A DNA stretch of 64,000 nucleotides from DATEDA01 sp963744255 (GTDB lineage Bacteria > Pseudomonadota > Gammaproteobacteria > Burkholderiales > SG8-39), in contig CAVUSZ010000041.1 in assembly GCA_963744255.1 (NCBI GenBank), forward strand, positions 124,001 to 188,000, read 5' to 3'. The notes beneath the pieces were generated by a model. The model searched no databases. It was not told where the DNA came from and saw nothing but the letters and a program-made list of their open reading frames with translations. A program made the position numbers and the translations under genes. Of the stretch, positions 1 to 10,302 are shown one piece after another; positions within the stretch are counted from its first letter, which is position 1, and every line of letters starts with the position of its first letter.

Positions 1-2
1 CC

Positions 3-443
3 GGGGTGCGCACGCGCTTCTTCGTGAAGGTCTACGTCGGCGCGCTCTACCTCCCCGAGAAGAAGAGCAGCGCCGCCGATGTGCTCGCGCTCTCCGGCGC
101 GAAGCGCATGACGCTCGCGATGCTGCGCGACCTGACCGCGCAGCAGCTCGCCGACGCGCTGAACGAGGGATTCGCCGCCAACAATCCGCCGCCCGACCAG
201 GAACGCTACAAGGGTCAGCTCGCCGAGCTGCTCGCGGTCATGAACGCGCTCGGCCAGGCGAAGCAGGGCGAGATCATCGCGCTCGACTATCTGCCCGACT
301 CGGGGACGCGAGTGGTGGTCAACGGCCAGGCAAAAGGCAAGCCGCTCCCGGACGAGGGCTTCTACCGCGCGATCCTGAAGATCTGGCTCGGCGACAAGCC
401 GGTGGATGCCGATCTCAAGAAGGGCTTGCTCGGGCAGGGGTGA
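3..443 (+). CDS. Chalcone isomerase-like domain protein, 3' part
   Basis: The reading frame is already open at the first base, so the N-terminus lies outside the window. The visible 146 or so residues contain the hallmark RTRFFVKVYVGALYL strand, a helical segment with a repeated Ala/Leu pattern, and a C-terminal YRAILKIWLG helix. These match the bacterial chalcone-isomerase-like family, small usually exported proteins of unknown physiological role with no demonstrated flavonoid chemistry. The first GTG (6) is internal to the conserved strand and is not a convincing start. The family call is fairly safe; function is not known. Confidence 0.75.
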   Translation, partial: GVRTRFFVKVYVGALYLPEKKSSAADVLALSGAKRMTLAMLRDLTAQQLADALNEGFAANNPPPDQERYKGQLAELLAVMNALGQAKQGEIIALDYLPDSGTRVVVNGQAKGKPLPDEGFYRAILKIWLGDKPVDADLKKGLLGQG

Positions 444-792
444 TCGGCATTCCGGTGAATGTCGGGGGCGTAGCCAAGGCCGTGCTGGGTCCCGGCTTGC
501 GCCGGCGCCCGAGCCCCGCAAGCGGCAGTGCGAGGGTCAGCCACGTGCCGGCCAGGGGGCGCTTCACGTCGGTTGCCACGATGGGATGTTGGTTTTCCGT
601 CGATAGCGCGGTCTGGCCATGCCCGGCCAAGGTAGCGAACTCGCGTCCCCGCCACATTACGCCGGACGGTCTACGGACCACGCGGCCCTCCAGGGCGGCG
701 TTTCGCGGTGCCACAATCACGCGGGGACTTTGAGGCACCGCCACCGGCTACAATCGTGGCGCGTTTCTACCATAACGACTATGGAGGCAGGC
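444..792. other. Intergenic region upstream of the TRAP binding protein
   Basis: About 350 bases with no convincing gene. Short open frames exist on both strands but have no recognisable similarity or ribosome binding site. A TACAAT hexamer at 749-754 could be the -10 box of the TRAP operon promoter; no good -35 is visible at the usual spacing, so this is weak. The region otherwise looks like unconstrained sequence. Confidence 0.3.
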
Positions 793-1758
793 ATGAGGAG
801 CATCACGCGCGCGCTCGCGACCGCAGCGGCGATCGGATTCGCCGTGGGCAGCGGGGCGCAGGACAAGGTCACCATCTCGATAGCGACCGGGCCCACCAGC
901 GGCGTCTACTACCCGCTCGGCGGCGGGATCGCCAACGTACTCTCGAAGTACGTGCCCGGCTACGCGGCGAACGCCGAGTCGACCGCCGGCTCGGTCGCGA
1001 ACATCCAGCTCATGGGCCAGAAGAAGTCCGACCTCGCGCTGTCGATGGCCGACGCGGCCTGGGACGGGCTCCGGGGTGAGGGCAAATTCTCGGGCGGCGC
1101 CGTGCCGCTGCGCACGCTGATGGTCGCCTATCCGAACCGGATGCACGTCGTCACGGTGGACGGGACGGGGATCGTCAAGTTCGCCGACCTCAAGGGCAAG
1201 CGCGTCTCGACCGGCGCGCCGAACAGCGCGACCGAGCTGATGGCCGCGCGCGTGCTGGAGGCGATGGGGCTCGACATGGCGAAGGACATCCGCCGCGAGC
1301 GGCTCGATCCGGGCAAGTCGTCCGACGCGATCAAGGACAAGAAGCTCGACGCGTACTTCTGGGTTGGCGGCATCCCGACCTCGGCGGTGACCGACCTCGG
1401 CGCGACCCCCGGCACCAAGCTGAAGCTGGTCGATCACGCCGACGCGGTCGACGCGATGAACAAGAAGTACGGCCCGCTCTACGTGCGCGACACCATCCCG
1501 GCGAAGTCCTACCCCGGGCAGGACGCGCCCAACCAGGTCGCCACGGTGTGGAACCTGATCATCGCGCGTGCCGACATGCCCGACCAGGTCGCCTACAACA
1601 TCGTGAAGACGATCTTCGACAAGAAGGAAGAGCTGATCCAGGTCCACAAGGAAGCCGCGAGCTTCGACCTGAAGACGCAGTCCAACACCGCGTCACCGCT
1701 CCCGTACCACCCGGGCGCGATCAAGTACTTCGCCGAAAAGGGCATCCAGCTCAAGTAA
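793..1758 (+). CDS. TAXI-family TRAP transporter solute-binding protein
   Basis: A periplasmic binding protein of about 321 residues that captures a solute (for this family often glutamate, other carboxylates or unknown organic acids) and hands it to a TRAP permease. An N-terminal signal peptide (MRSITRALATAAAIGFAVGS) is followed by the TAXI signature strand ISIATGPTSGVYYPLGGGIA and later SVANIQLMGQ. The ATG at 793 is preferred over the in-frame ATG at 781 because GGAGG at 783-787 sits five bases before it. The fused permease gene follows 95 bases downstream, behind a terminator-like hairpin, which would let binding protein exceed permease. Substrate cannot be read from sequence. Confidence 0.88.
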   Translation: MRSITRALATAAAIGFAVGSGAQDKVTISIATGPTSGVYYPLGGGIANVLSKYVPGYAANAESTAGSVANIQLMGQKKSDLALSMADAAWDGLRGEGKFSGGAVPLRTLMVAYPNRMHVVTVDGTGIVKFADLKGKRVSTGAPNSATELMAARVLEAMGLDMAKDIRRERLDPGKSSDAIKDKKLDAYFWVGGIPTSAVTDLGATPGTKLKLVDHADAVDAMNKKYGPLYVRDTIPAKSYPGQDAPNQVATVWNLIIARADMPDQVAYNIVKTIFDKKEELIQVHKEAASFDLKTQSNTASPLPYHPGAIKYFAEKGIQLK

Positions 1759-1777
1759 CAGTCCCGCGCGTCCGACG

Positions 1778-1807
1778 AAGCCTCGCTCAAGGCGGGGCTT
1801 CTTGTTT
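1778..1807 (+). terminator. Hairpin between TRAP binding protein and permease genes
   Basis: Arms AAGCCTCGC (1778-1786) and GCGGGGCTT (1792-1800) pair with one G-T wobble around a five-base loop and are followed by CTTGTTT. This is a rho-independent-like terminator or attenuator that would reduce readthrough from the binding-protein gene into the permease gene. Confidence 0.6.
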
Positions 1808-1853
1808 GGAGCGCCGTGGCCGATAATCCGAGCGCTCCACGGGAGGAGGGCCC

Positions 1854-3887
1854 ATGGCGGACGCAACGGCGAAGCCGGCGACAGAACCGGTCGTCACCGA
1901 AGAGAGCCTGAAGAAGGCCGAGGAGTTCATCGAGGCCGAGGAGGGCGCGACCAACCGCTTTTCCGGCGCGTGGGGCGTGTTCCTCACCGCCGTCGCGGTC
2001 GCGATGTCGCTGTTCCACCTGTACTCGGCGTACGGGGTGATCACGACGACCACGCTGCGCTACGCGCACGTCGGCTTCGTGCTCTTCCTCGTCTTCCTGC
2101 TGTTCCCGGTCACGAAGGGTCGGCGCAACCGCTTCAGCTGGATCGATCTCGGGCTCGCGATCCTCGGCGTCGTCACCATCCTGTACGCGATCAACGGCGG
2201 CGACGACTTCCTCGATCGCAGCACCGCGCCGAACCGGCTCGACATGGTGATGGGCATCGCGCTCATTCTGCTGGTGCTCGAGGCGGCGCGGCGCTCGACC
2301 GGCTGGATCATGCCGTTCGTCGTGATCCTCTTTCTCGCGTACGCGGTGCTTGGGCCGTACCTGCCTGATCCCTGGCGCCATCGCGGCTACGACATCGGAC
2401 GCCTCGTCGGCACGATGTACATGACGCTCGAGGGCATCTTCGGCACCGCGGTCGATGTTTCGTCGTCGCTCATCATTCTCTTCACGATCTACGGCGCGTT
2501 CCTGCAGTTTTCGGGCGCCGGCAAGTTCTTCCTCGACTTCTCGTTCGCCGCGCTCGGCGGGAAACCCACCGGCGCCGGCCGCACGATCGTGCTCTCGTCG
2601 TTCCTGCTCGGCGGGCCGTCGGGCTCGGGTGTCGCGACGACCGTCACGCTCGGCACCGTCGCCTATCCGATGCTCGCGAAGGCGGGCTACGAGCGGAACG
2701 CGGCCGGCGGCCTGCTCGCCGCAGGCGGCCTGGGTGCAATCCTCTCGCCGCCGGTCCTCGGCGCCGCCGCGTTTCTGATCGCCGAGTTCCTCAAGATCTC
2801 GTATCTCGACGTGATCAAGATGGCGGCGATCCCGACCTGCCTCTACTACCTTTCGCTGCTGCTGATGGTCGAGATCGACGCCAGGAAGTACGGCATGCGG
2901 CCGGTGGATTTCGGCCAGCGGCCCGGCGTGTGGGAGCTCACGCGGACGCTCGGCTTTCACTTCCTGTCGCTGGTGGCGATCATCGTGTTCATGCTGCTCG
3001 GCTTCTCGCCGATCGGGTCGGTGTTCTGGGCCACCGTGGTTGCGTTCTTCGTGAGCTTCCTCAACCGCGACTGCGCGCTGCTCGATCTCGGCCTGTTCGT
3101 GCGCCGACCGGCCGGGTGGTGGCAGGACGTGCTGCTCCGCTCCAAGCTCACCAAGGCGCTCGAGGCCGGCTCGGTCGGCATGCTGAACGTCGGCGCGACG
3201 TGCGCCGCGGCCGGCCTGATCGTCGGCGTGGTGACGCTCACCGGGCTCGGGCTCAAGTTCGCCGAGATCGTGATCTCGTACGCCGGGGGGAGCCTCGTCC
3301 TTACCGCGATCTACACTGCGCTCATCGTCTGGGTCGTCGGGCTCGCGGTGCCGGTGACCGCGAGCTACATCATCTGCGCGGTGATCGCGGCGCCGGCGCT
3401 GATCCGCCTCGGCGTTCCCGATTTCGCCGCGCACATGTTCATCTTCTACTACGCGGTGCTGTCGGAAGTGTCGCCGCCGACCGCGCTCTCGCCGTTCGCC
3501 GCGGCCGCGATCACCGGCGGCGATCCGTACAAGACGACGCTCCAGTCCTGGAAGTACACGCTGCCGGCGTTCATCGTGCCGTTCGTCTTCGTGCTCGATC
3601 CGCTCGGCGTCGGCATCCTGCTCTCGATCCCGAAGGGCGGCACGTGGTGGGACATCGTCTGGATCACGGCGCTCGCCTCGCTCGCCCTCGTCGCGCTCGC
3701 CGGTGCGGCCGAGGGCTGGCTGCTGAAGAAGACGAACGGCGCCGAGCGGCTGCTGCTGCTCGTCGCCGGGCTGCTGCTGATCTACCCGAAGGCGCTGCTG
3801 GATGCGATCGGGTTCGCATTGCTCGTGGCGGCGGTTATCCTGCAGCTCCTGCGCCGCGGGCGCGCCGCGGCGGCCGCGCCGGGCTGA
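1854..3887 (+). CDS. TRAP transporter fused permease (4TM/12TM, DctQM type)
   Basis: A large inner-membrane protein (677 residues) that combines the small (4-TM, DctQ-like) and large (12-TM, DctM-like) TRAP subunits, driving solute uptake with the sodium or proton gradient. After a charged cytoplasmic N-terminus of about 45 residues, long runs of hydrophobic helices cover nearly all the sequence. The DctM-like part shows the conserved GGPSGSGVATTVTLGTVAYP and GAILSPPVLGAAAF loops around residues 250-310 and a second pseudo-repeat with VLSEVSPPTALSPFAA near residue 535. GGGAGGAGG lies just upstream of the ATG. Such fused permeases pair with TAXI binding proteins, matching the gene upstream. 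The C-terminus has two extra hydrophobic helices before an Arg/Ala tail. Confidence 0.9.
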   Translation: MADATAKPATEPVVTEESLKKAEEFIEAEEGATNRFSGAWGVFLTAVAVAMSLFHLYSAYGVITTTTLRYAHVGFVLFLVFLLFPVTKGRRNRFSWIDLGLAILGVVTILYAINGGDDFLDRSTAPNRLDMVMGIALILLVLEAARRSTGWIMPFVVILFLAYAVLGPYLPDPWRHRGYDIGRLVGTMYMTLEGIFGTAVDVSSSLIILFTIYGAFLQFSGAGKFFLDFSFAALGGKPTGAGRTIVLSSFLLGGPSGSGVATTVTLGTVAYPMLAKAGYERNAAGGLLAAGGLGAILSPPVLGAAAFLIAEFLKISYLDVIKMAAIPTCLYYLSLLLMVEIDARKYGMRPVDFGQRPGVWELTRTLGFHFLSLVAIIVFMLLGFSPIGSVFWATVVAFFVSFLNRDCALLDLGLFVRRPAGWWQDVLLRSKLTKALEAGSVGMLNVGATCAAAGLIVGVVTLTGLGLKFAEIVISYAGGSLVLTAIYTALIVWVVGLAVPVTASYIICAVIAAPALIRLGVPDFAAHMFIFYYAVLSEVSPPTALSPFAAAAITGGDPYKTTLQSWKYTLPAFIVPFVFVLDPLGVGILLSIPKGGTWWDIVWITALASLALVALAGAAEGWLLKKTNGAERLLLLVAGLLLIYPKALLDAIGFALLVAAVILQLLRRGRAAAAAPG

Positions 3888-3892
3888 GACGC

Positions 3893-4687
3893 ATGGCGCG
3901 CGCCGCGCTCGCCGTGGCGCTCGCGGCCGCCGTCGAAGCGACAGCGGCTTACGACGGGCCAGTCGGGGTCACGCTGCTCGCGCCGTGGATCGGCCGGGGC
4001 GCGCTCGCGCGCGAGGTGCGACTCGAGCGCATCGAGGTCGCGAGCGAGATCGCGGTCGACCCGAAATGGGATCCCCTGCGCGACCCGCGCGACCGAGCCT
4101 TTCCCGACGGGTTCGTCGCGACCGTCGCGACGACGGAGATGAAGCTCGCGCTGGTGAACGACGGCGCGCGCGAGGTGCGCGCGCGGCTGATCGTCCCGTT
4201 CCACGCCGCGGCCACGGCCGGTACCGGCTTCGTCGCGCCGGAGTCGTTCACCGCGGCCCAGAACGGCCGGCCACTGGCGGTTCCGTCTGCGCCGCGCGAG
4301 CTCCATCGGTCCGGCGTGTTCGCGGTGCGCGCTTACCCGCTCGACGTGATCATCGCGGCCGGCGATGTGGCGCGCGTCGAGGTCACCGCGCGCCACCCGC
4401 TCGCGGTAAACCCCGCGTGGTACCGGTTCGAGATCGGCGCTCCGCCGCTGCCGCGGGACGCGGCGCACCGGTTTCGGGTGCTCGTCGATTCGCGCACGGC
4501 GGTCGCGTTCGCACTCGCGTCGAACGAGGCGACGCTCGCGGGCCGCGCGGTGCGGATCCGGATCTGCGGCGGCAAGGGTGACTGCGCGGCTTACCGGGCC
4601 CACCTCGCCGAGCTCGACAGCAGCTGGTTCGCGGCACGGCTGCCGGCCGGCAGCGTTTCGGTGTTTGTGGAGCGGGACGAGCGATAG
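3893..4687 (+). CDS. Secreted protein of unknown function in the TRAP operon
   Basis: The protein of 264 residues begins only a few bases after the TRAP permease stop, so it is probably cotranscribed. A cleavable signal peptide (MARAALAVALAAAVEATAA) precedes a globular part rich in beta-strand-like alternation (for example EMKLALVNDGAREVRARLIV). A Cys pair in the motif CGGKGDC lies near the C-terminus and could form a disulfide. There are no membrane helices after the signal peptide and no enzyme motif I recognise. Its position suggests a periplasmic accessory to the transporter, but that is inference from context alone. Confidence 0.6.
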   Translation: MARAALAVALAAAVEATAAYDGPVGVTLLAPWIGRGALAREVRLERIEVASEIAVDPKWDPLRDPRDRAFPDGFVATVATTEMKLALVNDGAREVRARLIVPFHAAATAGTGFVAPESFTAAQNGRPLAVPSAPRELHRSGVFAVRAYPLDVIIAAGDVARVEVTARHPLAVNPAWYRFEIGAPPLPRDAAHRFRVLVDSRTAVAFALASNEATLAGRAVRIRICGGKGDCAAYRAHLAELDSSWFAARLPAGSVSVFVERDER

Positions 4688-4734
4688 CGTCGCGTAGCAC
4701 CAGGCCAGCTTCTGCAACGAGCGACCGCGTTCGC

Positions 4735-5140
4735 TATCTTATTGCGCGTATCGGAACGTACCGAGCGCAGATGACCAGTCCGACCGCCGCTGAACGCGCC
4801 GGGTCGACGCTCCTCGCCTCGCTCGACGGCGGCACGCCCGTCGCGCTCTTCGCGCAGGGGTTCCTGGTGAACGCGACGAACCCGAAGGCCACCGTGTTCT
4901 TCCTCGCGGTCCTGCCGCAGTTCATCGATACCGCACGCCGCTGTTGCCGCAGTACCTGGCCGTGTGTGCGACGCTGACCGTCGTCGACTTGGAGGTGATG
5001 AGCGGCTACACGCTGTTTGCCGCTAAATTCCTCGCGCTGCTGCGTGCGCCGCACCAGATCCGGTTCGTCAACCGCCTGTTCGGCGGGCTTTTCGTCGGCG
5101 CCGCGGCGCTGCTCGCGACGTTCAAGCGCGGACCCTCGCG
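4735..5140 (+). pseudogene. LysE/RhtB-family amino-acid exporter remnant
   Basis: Only the C-terminal half or so of a LysE-type exporter survives. Reading frame 1 gives the conserved block FAQGFLVNATNPKATVFFLA followed by VLPQFIDTA; the match then continues in frame 3 as PLLPQYLAVCATLTVVD and NRLFGGLFVGAAALLATFKR. A one-base deletion near 4932-4938 explains the switch. The N-terminal helices (usually about 90 residues) are absent; similarity starts near the tyrosine codon at 4735. No in-frame stop follows at the usual C-terminus. It is a dead gene truncated at the front and shifted in the middle. Confidence 0.75.
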
Positions 5141-5159
5141 CCCGGAGAGCGGATGGCGA

Positions 5160-5184
5160 TCTGGTCTAGTCTGGTCTAAACTGG
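5160..5184 (+). promoter_or_regulatory. 10-bp phased repeats upstream of the antitoxin gene
   Basis: TCTGGTCTA occurs at 5160-5168 and again at 5170-5178, and CTGG recurs at 5161, 5171 and 5181, exactly one helical turn apart, ending four bases before the antitoxin start codon. Phd/YefM antitoxins repress their own operons by binding short repeated operator sites at this position, so this is a plausible autoregulatory operator. No separate -10/-35 pair is clear. Confidence 0.45.
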
Positions 5185-5188
5185 CCGG

Positions 5189-5431
5189 ATGGATCAGATC
5201 AATCTCTACCAAGCCAAGACGCGGCTTTCGGAGCTCGTTGACCGCGCCGCCGCCGGCGAGGAGATCGTAATCGCCCGCCACGGGCGCCCGGTCGCCAAGC
5301 TTGTCGCCTACAAGCCGCGCGCGCGCAAGCGGCGGAAACTTGGGCTGCTGGCCGGGAAATGGAAGATCCCGGAAGACTTCGACGACCCCTTGCCCGAGGA
5401 CGTCCTGGACGCCTTCGAGGGCCGCCGTTGA
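5189..5431 (+). CDS. Phd/YefM-family antitoxin
   Basis: An 80-residue antitoxin of the Phd/YefM family. The N-terminal DNA-binding part reads MDQINLYQAKTRLSELVDRA followed by GEEIVIARHGRPVAKLV, the classic signature of the family. The basic linker KPRARKRRK and the acidic tail (IPEDFDDPLPEDVLDAFEG) are typical of the toxin-neutralising C-terminus. It would bind and inhibit the PIN-domain toxin encoded immediately downstream, overlapping by TTGA, and autorepress the operon through the phased repeats just upstream. The gene is intact although its partner is frameshifted. Confidence 0.88.
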   Translation: MDQINLYQAKTRLSELVDRAAAGEEIVIARHGRPVAKLVAYKPRARKRRKLGLLAGKWKIPEDFDDPLPEDVLDAFEGRR

Positions 5432-5866
5432 GGCTGCTCCTCGATACGCACGCGCTGCTCTGGGCGCTGCGAAGCGCCGCAAAGGCTCCCGGCCGGCATC
5501 CGGGCCGCGATCGAGGACACCGAGAACGACGTGTTCGCGAGCGCTGCAAGCGCATGGGAGATTGCGATAAAGCAATCGCTCGGCAAGCTGTCTGAGCCGC
5601 GTGCCGACCTGCTCGAGACGCTGAGCCGCGCGAACCTGGCCGAGCTGCCCGTCACGCTGAAGCACGCCCAGGCGACGAGGCTGCTCCCGCCTATCCATCG
5701 CGATCCGTTCGACCGGATGCTCGTCGCCCAGGCGCAAGTCGAGGGCTTGAGCCTCGTTTCGCGCGACCCGTTGATCCGCCGATATCCGGTGACGGTGCTC
5801 TGGGGACCCGAAGCCCAATCCCCGCGCGCCGCCTACCGCATCACCCGAAAACCGCGGCGGCGCTGA
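5428..5866 (+). pseudogene. VapC-like PIN-domain toxin, frameshifted
   Basis: The gene starts with TTG overlapping the antitoxin stop codon. Frame 1 gives the PIN start LRLLLDTHALLWALRS, with the first catalytic Asp; the rest continues in frame 2 as PAGIRAAIEDTENDVFASAA, then SAWEIAIKQSLGK (catalytic Glu) and HRDPFDRMLVAQA (third acidic site). Removing one base near 5476 restores a single frame of 145 residues, normal for the family. As written the toxin, a ribonuclease that cleaves tRNA or other RNA in this family, would not be made in full. A sequencing error cannot be excluded. Confidence 0.75.
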
Positions 5867-5872
5867 CGCCGC

Positions 5873-7699
<1,827 letters not shown>

Positions 7700-9118
7700 T
7701 TACAGACCTTCGAAGAAACTCGCGAGCTTCGGGCTGCCCGCATAGGCGACGTGGAACCGCATCCAGGGCGATCGCGCCTGGGATGGACTGAAGAGGCTCC
7801 CCGGCGCGAGGATGATCCCCTGCTGCTCGGCCGCCGCGGCAAGGGTCTCGGCGTCGCGATGCTCGCCCGCGTGCGCCCACAGGAACATGCCGGCCGCCGG
7901 CTCGTGAAAGAGCGTGAGGCCGGCGCGCTCGAGGTTGCGGATTGCCGGCTCGATCGAGCGGGCGAGCCGGGCGCGCACGTGGTCGACGTGCTTGCGGTAA
8001 TAGCCGTCGGATAGCACCTGGTAGACGAGCCGCTCGCCGAGCTCGGGCGTCGTGAGGCTCGCGAGCATCTTCTGCGCGGTGAGATCGCGCACGAGGTCGG
8101 GATGCGCGGCGAGAAACCCGACCCGCAGACCCGCGCCCAGCGTCTTGGAGAAGCTGCCGACATAGATGACCCGGTTCAGCTGATCGAGCTGAGCGATGCG
8201 GTGGGCGCGCCCCGGATGCAGGTCGGCGAGGATGTCGTCCTCGACGATGTGGAAATCGTGGGCTTCGGCGAGCCGCAGCACGCGGAACCCGTCCGCCGCG
8301 GCGAGCGAGGTGCCGGTCGGGTTGTGGAGCACCGAGTTCGTCATGAAGAGCTTCGGCTTGTGCTCTGCCGCGAGGGCCTCGAGGCGCCCGAGGTCGAGCC
8401 CATCGGCGCGGCGCGGGACGCCGATCGGCCGCATCCCCATTGCGGCGAGCCGTCCGAATAGGACGTAGTAGCCGGGGTCGTCGACGAGCACCGCGTCGCC
8501 CGTCTGCAGGAAATAGCGCGCGACGAGATCGAGCGCGTGGCTTGCACCCGCCGTGAGCACGATGTCGTCGGGCGCGGCGCGGATCTCGAGCTCCGCGAGA
8601 TAGACCTGCAGCAGGTTGCGCAGCGGCGCGTAGCCGCGCGGCGTGCCGTAGCCGGTCAGCGCGCTGGGCTGGCGCCGCGCGAGGGCCCGCAGGCCCGAAT
8701 GCAGCATCTCCTCGTCGAGCCAGGACTCCGGGAGGCAGCCCGAGCCGGCGAGCAGCACGTCGCGGCCGTCATTCCCGGCGTAGAGGTGGTGGAGCAGCCA
8801 CACGACGTCGATCCGCGTCGCGGCCGGCTCGCGCGGCTCTGCGCGCCGGACCGGCTGCGGCCGCTCGCGGACGTAGAACCCCGAGCCGCGGCGCGACTCG
8901 AGGTATCCCTGAGCGACGAGCCGGTCGTACGCCTCTACCACGGTGAAGCGCGAAACGGCGTTGTCCTCGGCGAAGCGGCGGATCGACGGCATGCGGGTGC
9001 CCGCGCGCAGGTGCCGTTCATCGATCCGGGTGCGGACGAATCCGCTGATCTGCTCCACGAGCGGCAGCGGGGCATCGTGCGAAAGCGGGGTGACCGTGAC
9101 GCGCTGGAGGCCTGTCAT
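7700..9118 (-). CDS. MocR/GntR-family regulator with aminotransferase domain
   Basis: A 472-residue fusion of an N-terminal winged-helix GntR domain (residues about 15-85: EQISGFVRTRIDERHLRAG, MPSIRRFAEDNAVSRFTVVEAYDRL) and a fold-type I aminotransferase-like domain. The PLP site is visible as SFSKTLGAGLRVGF, whose Lys would form the Schiff base, and DDPGYYVLF and NPTGTSLAAA are present. MocR proteins use PLP or an amino-acid adduct as effector and usually regulate vitamin B6, GABA or taurine genes. The target here is not obvious; typA follows without a gap. Repeated GTACA sites lie upstream. Confidence 0.9.
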   Translation of the reverse strand: MTGLQRVTVTPLSHDAPLPLVEQISGFVRTRIDERHLRAGTRMPSIRRFAEDNAVSRFTVVEAYDRLVAQGYLESRRGSGFYVRERPQPVRRAEPREPAATRIDVVWLLHHLYAGNDGRDVLLAGSGCLPESWLDEEMLHSGLRALARRQPSALTGYGTPRGYAPLRNLLQVYLAELEIRAAPDDIVLTAGASHALDLVARYFLQTGDAVLVDDPGYYVLFGRLAAMGMRPIGVPRRADGLDLGRLEALAAEHKPKLFMTNSVLHNPTGTSLAAADGFRVLRLAEAHDFHIVEDDILADLHPGRAHRIAQLDQLNRVIYVGSFSKTLGAGLRVGFLAAHPDLVRDLTAQKMLASLTTPELGERLVYQVLSDGYYRKHVDHVRARLARSIEPAIRNLERAGLTLFHEPAAGMFLWAHAGEHRDAETLAAAAEQQGIILAPGSLFSPSQARSPWMRFHVAYAGSPKLASFFEGL

Positions 9119-9131
9119 GGTGATTCAGCCG

Positions 9132-9197
9132 GTACAGCTAGCTCGAGTGCCAGCAAAAGTGTACATGTGGTGTATCGGAAGCGGCCGCTATTGTACA
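9132..9197. promoter_or_regulatory. Three GTACA sites upstream of the MocR-like gene
   Basis: GTACA occurs at 9132-9136, 9161-9165 and 9193-9197; the latter two are the full palindrome TGTACA. The spacings (29 and 32 bases) are close to three helical turns. Such repeated half-sites in the divergent region between a MocR gene and its neighbour are typical of MocR autoregulatory operators. The core promoters of the two divergent genes cannot be assigned with confidence. Confidence 0.4.
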
Positions 9198-9310
9198 GGC
9201 CTGAAGCTCAGCTGCCACAGCCTTATGGATCGATAACCGCTGGCCGCTTCCGCGATCTTCGCCGGGCGCCCACGCTTCGTTTCGCATCGCTTCGACCGAC
9301 GGAGAACACC

Positions 9311-10276
9311 ATGCAGATCCACATGCGCAGCCTTGTCCTGGCTCTTGCCGCGCTGGTCCTCGCCGGTTGCAAGCCGGCGCAGGTCACGCTCGGCCTCGAT
9401 CCCGGGTTCTACCCGTCCGCGGTTGCTCACGACCCGGTGAACGACCGCTTTTTCGTCGGGAGCTACACCACCGGCGCGATCGCGATCGTGCGCCGGGACG
9501 GACATGTGGTGGCCACCGTGCGGCCGGAACGGGCGTCGCGCCCGGTCGTCCAGATCGCGTACGAGCCCAGGGCACGTCGATTGTGGGCGATCACCCCAGA
9601 GGCGGTCGAGATGATCGACGTGGCCGCCTTGCCAGTTCGTCGGACCGGGATCGTAGCGGCGGGGCCCGGCGGCCGCTTCACCGACATGGTGGCGGACGGC
9701 GGTGGCCGGGCCTATGTGCTCGACGCTGCGGCTGGCGCAATCGTCGCTGTCGATGCCGGTGGCAAGCTCTCGCAGGTGCTTGCCCAGCTGCCGCTCCGGG
9801 AGGGTGACGGTGCGCTGATGATGCTGCCCGACCGGTCTGCGCTCGTGGTCGCGCAAGGGGGCGCGCTCTGGCGCGTCGAGATCGGGACGGGTGCGGCCGA
9901 CCCGATCCCCCTCGGCACGCCGCTCGCCGACGTTTCGCAGCTCCTCCTCGTCGCGAGCGACGCCACTGGGCATCACGTCGCCGCCTTCCGCGGTCGGGCG
10001 AACGAAGTTGTAACCATGCATCTCACGGACGACGCGCGCCGCGCAACGGTCGACGCCGGGACACGGGTGCGCTACGACATGCCGCTGCACGGCGCCTTCG
10101 ATGGCCGCGAAGTTGTGGTGCTGCTCGGACGGCTCCGCCATCACCCGAGCCTGGGCGGCGACGGCCGCCCGAATCTGCCGCCGCGGCTGGCGACCTACCT
10201 TCCGGCCGCGGGTAGCGCAGCCCGCCTGGCCGAATCGCCGCGGTCCGCCGGGCCGGGGCCGGCGCTGGTACGCTGA
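9311..10276 (+). CDS. Lipoprotein with beta-propeller-like repeats
   Basis: The protein has 321 residues. A lipoprotein signal (MQIHMRSLVLALAALVLAGC) places the acylated Cys at residue 20, so it is probably anchored to the outer or inner membrane facing the periplasm. The mature part repeats a pattern such as FYPSAVAHDPVNDRFFVGSY, RRLWAITPEAVEMIDV and GGRAYVLDAAAGAIVAVDAG, which resembles blades of an SMP-30/NHL-like beta-propeller. No catalytic or metal ligands can be assigned. It faces the MocR-like gene divergently and is followed 26 bases later by the phzF-like gene. Function unknown. Confidence 0.65.
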   Translation: MQIHMRSLVLALAALVLAGCKPAQVTLGLDPGFYPSAVAHDPVNDRFFVGSYTTGAIAIVRRDGHVVATVRPERASRPVVQIAYEPRARRLWAITPEAVEMIDVAALPVRRTGIVAAGPGGRFTDMVADGGGRAYVLDAAAGAIVAVDAGGKLSQVLAQLPLREGDGALMMLPDRSALVVAQGGALWRVEIGTGAADPIPLGTPLADVSQLLLVASDATGHHVAAFRGRANEVVTMHLTDDARRATVDAGTRVRYDMPLHGAFDGREVVVLLGRLRHHPSLGGDGRPNLPPRLATYLPAAGSAARLAESPRSAGPGPALVR

Positions 10277-10302
10277 CATCCGTTCACGCATAGGGGTCGG
10301 TT

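Noticed and set aside
1593..3434. A 613-codon minus-strand frame opposite the TRAP permease
   Set aside because: It is composed almost only of Arg, Asp, Glu, His and Ala, the signature of an antisense frame opposite a GC-rich membrane-protein gene. It has no domain or ribosome binding site.
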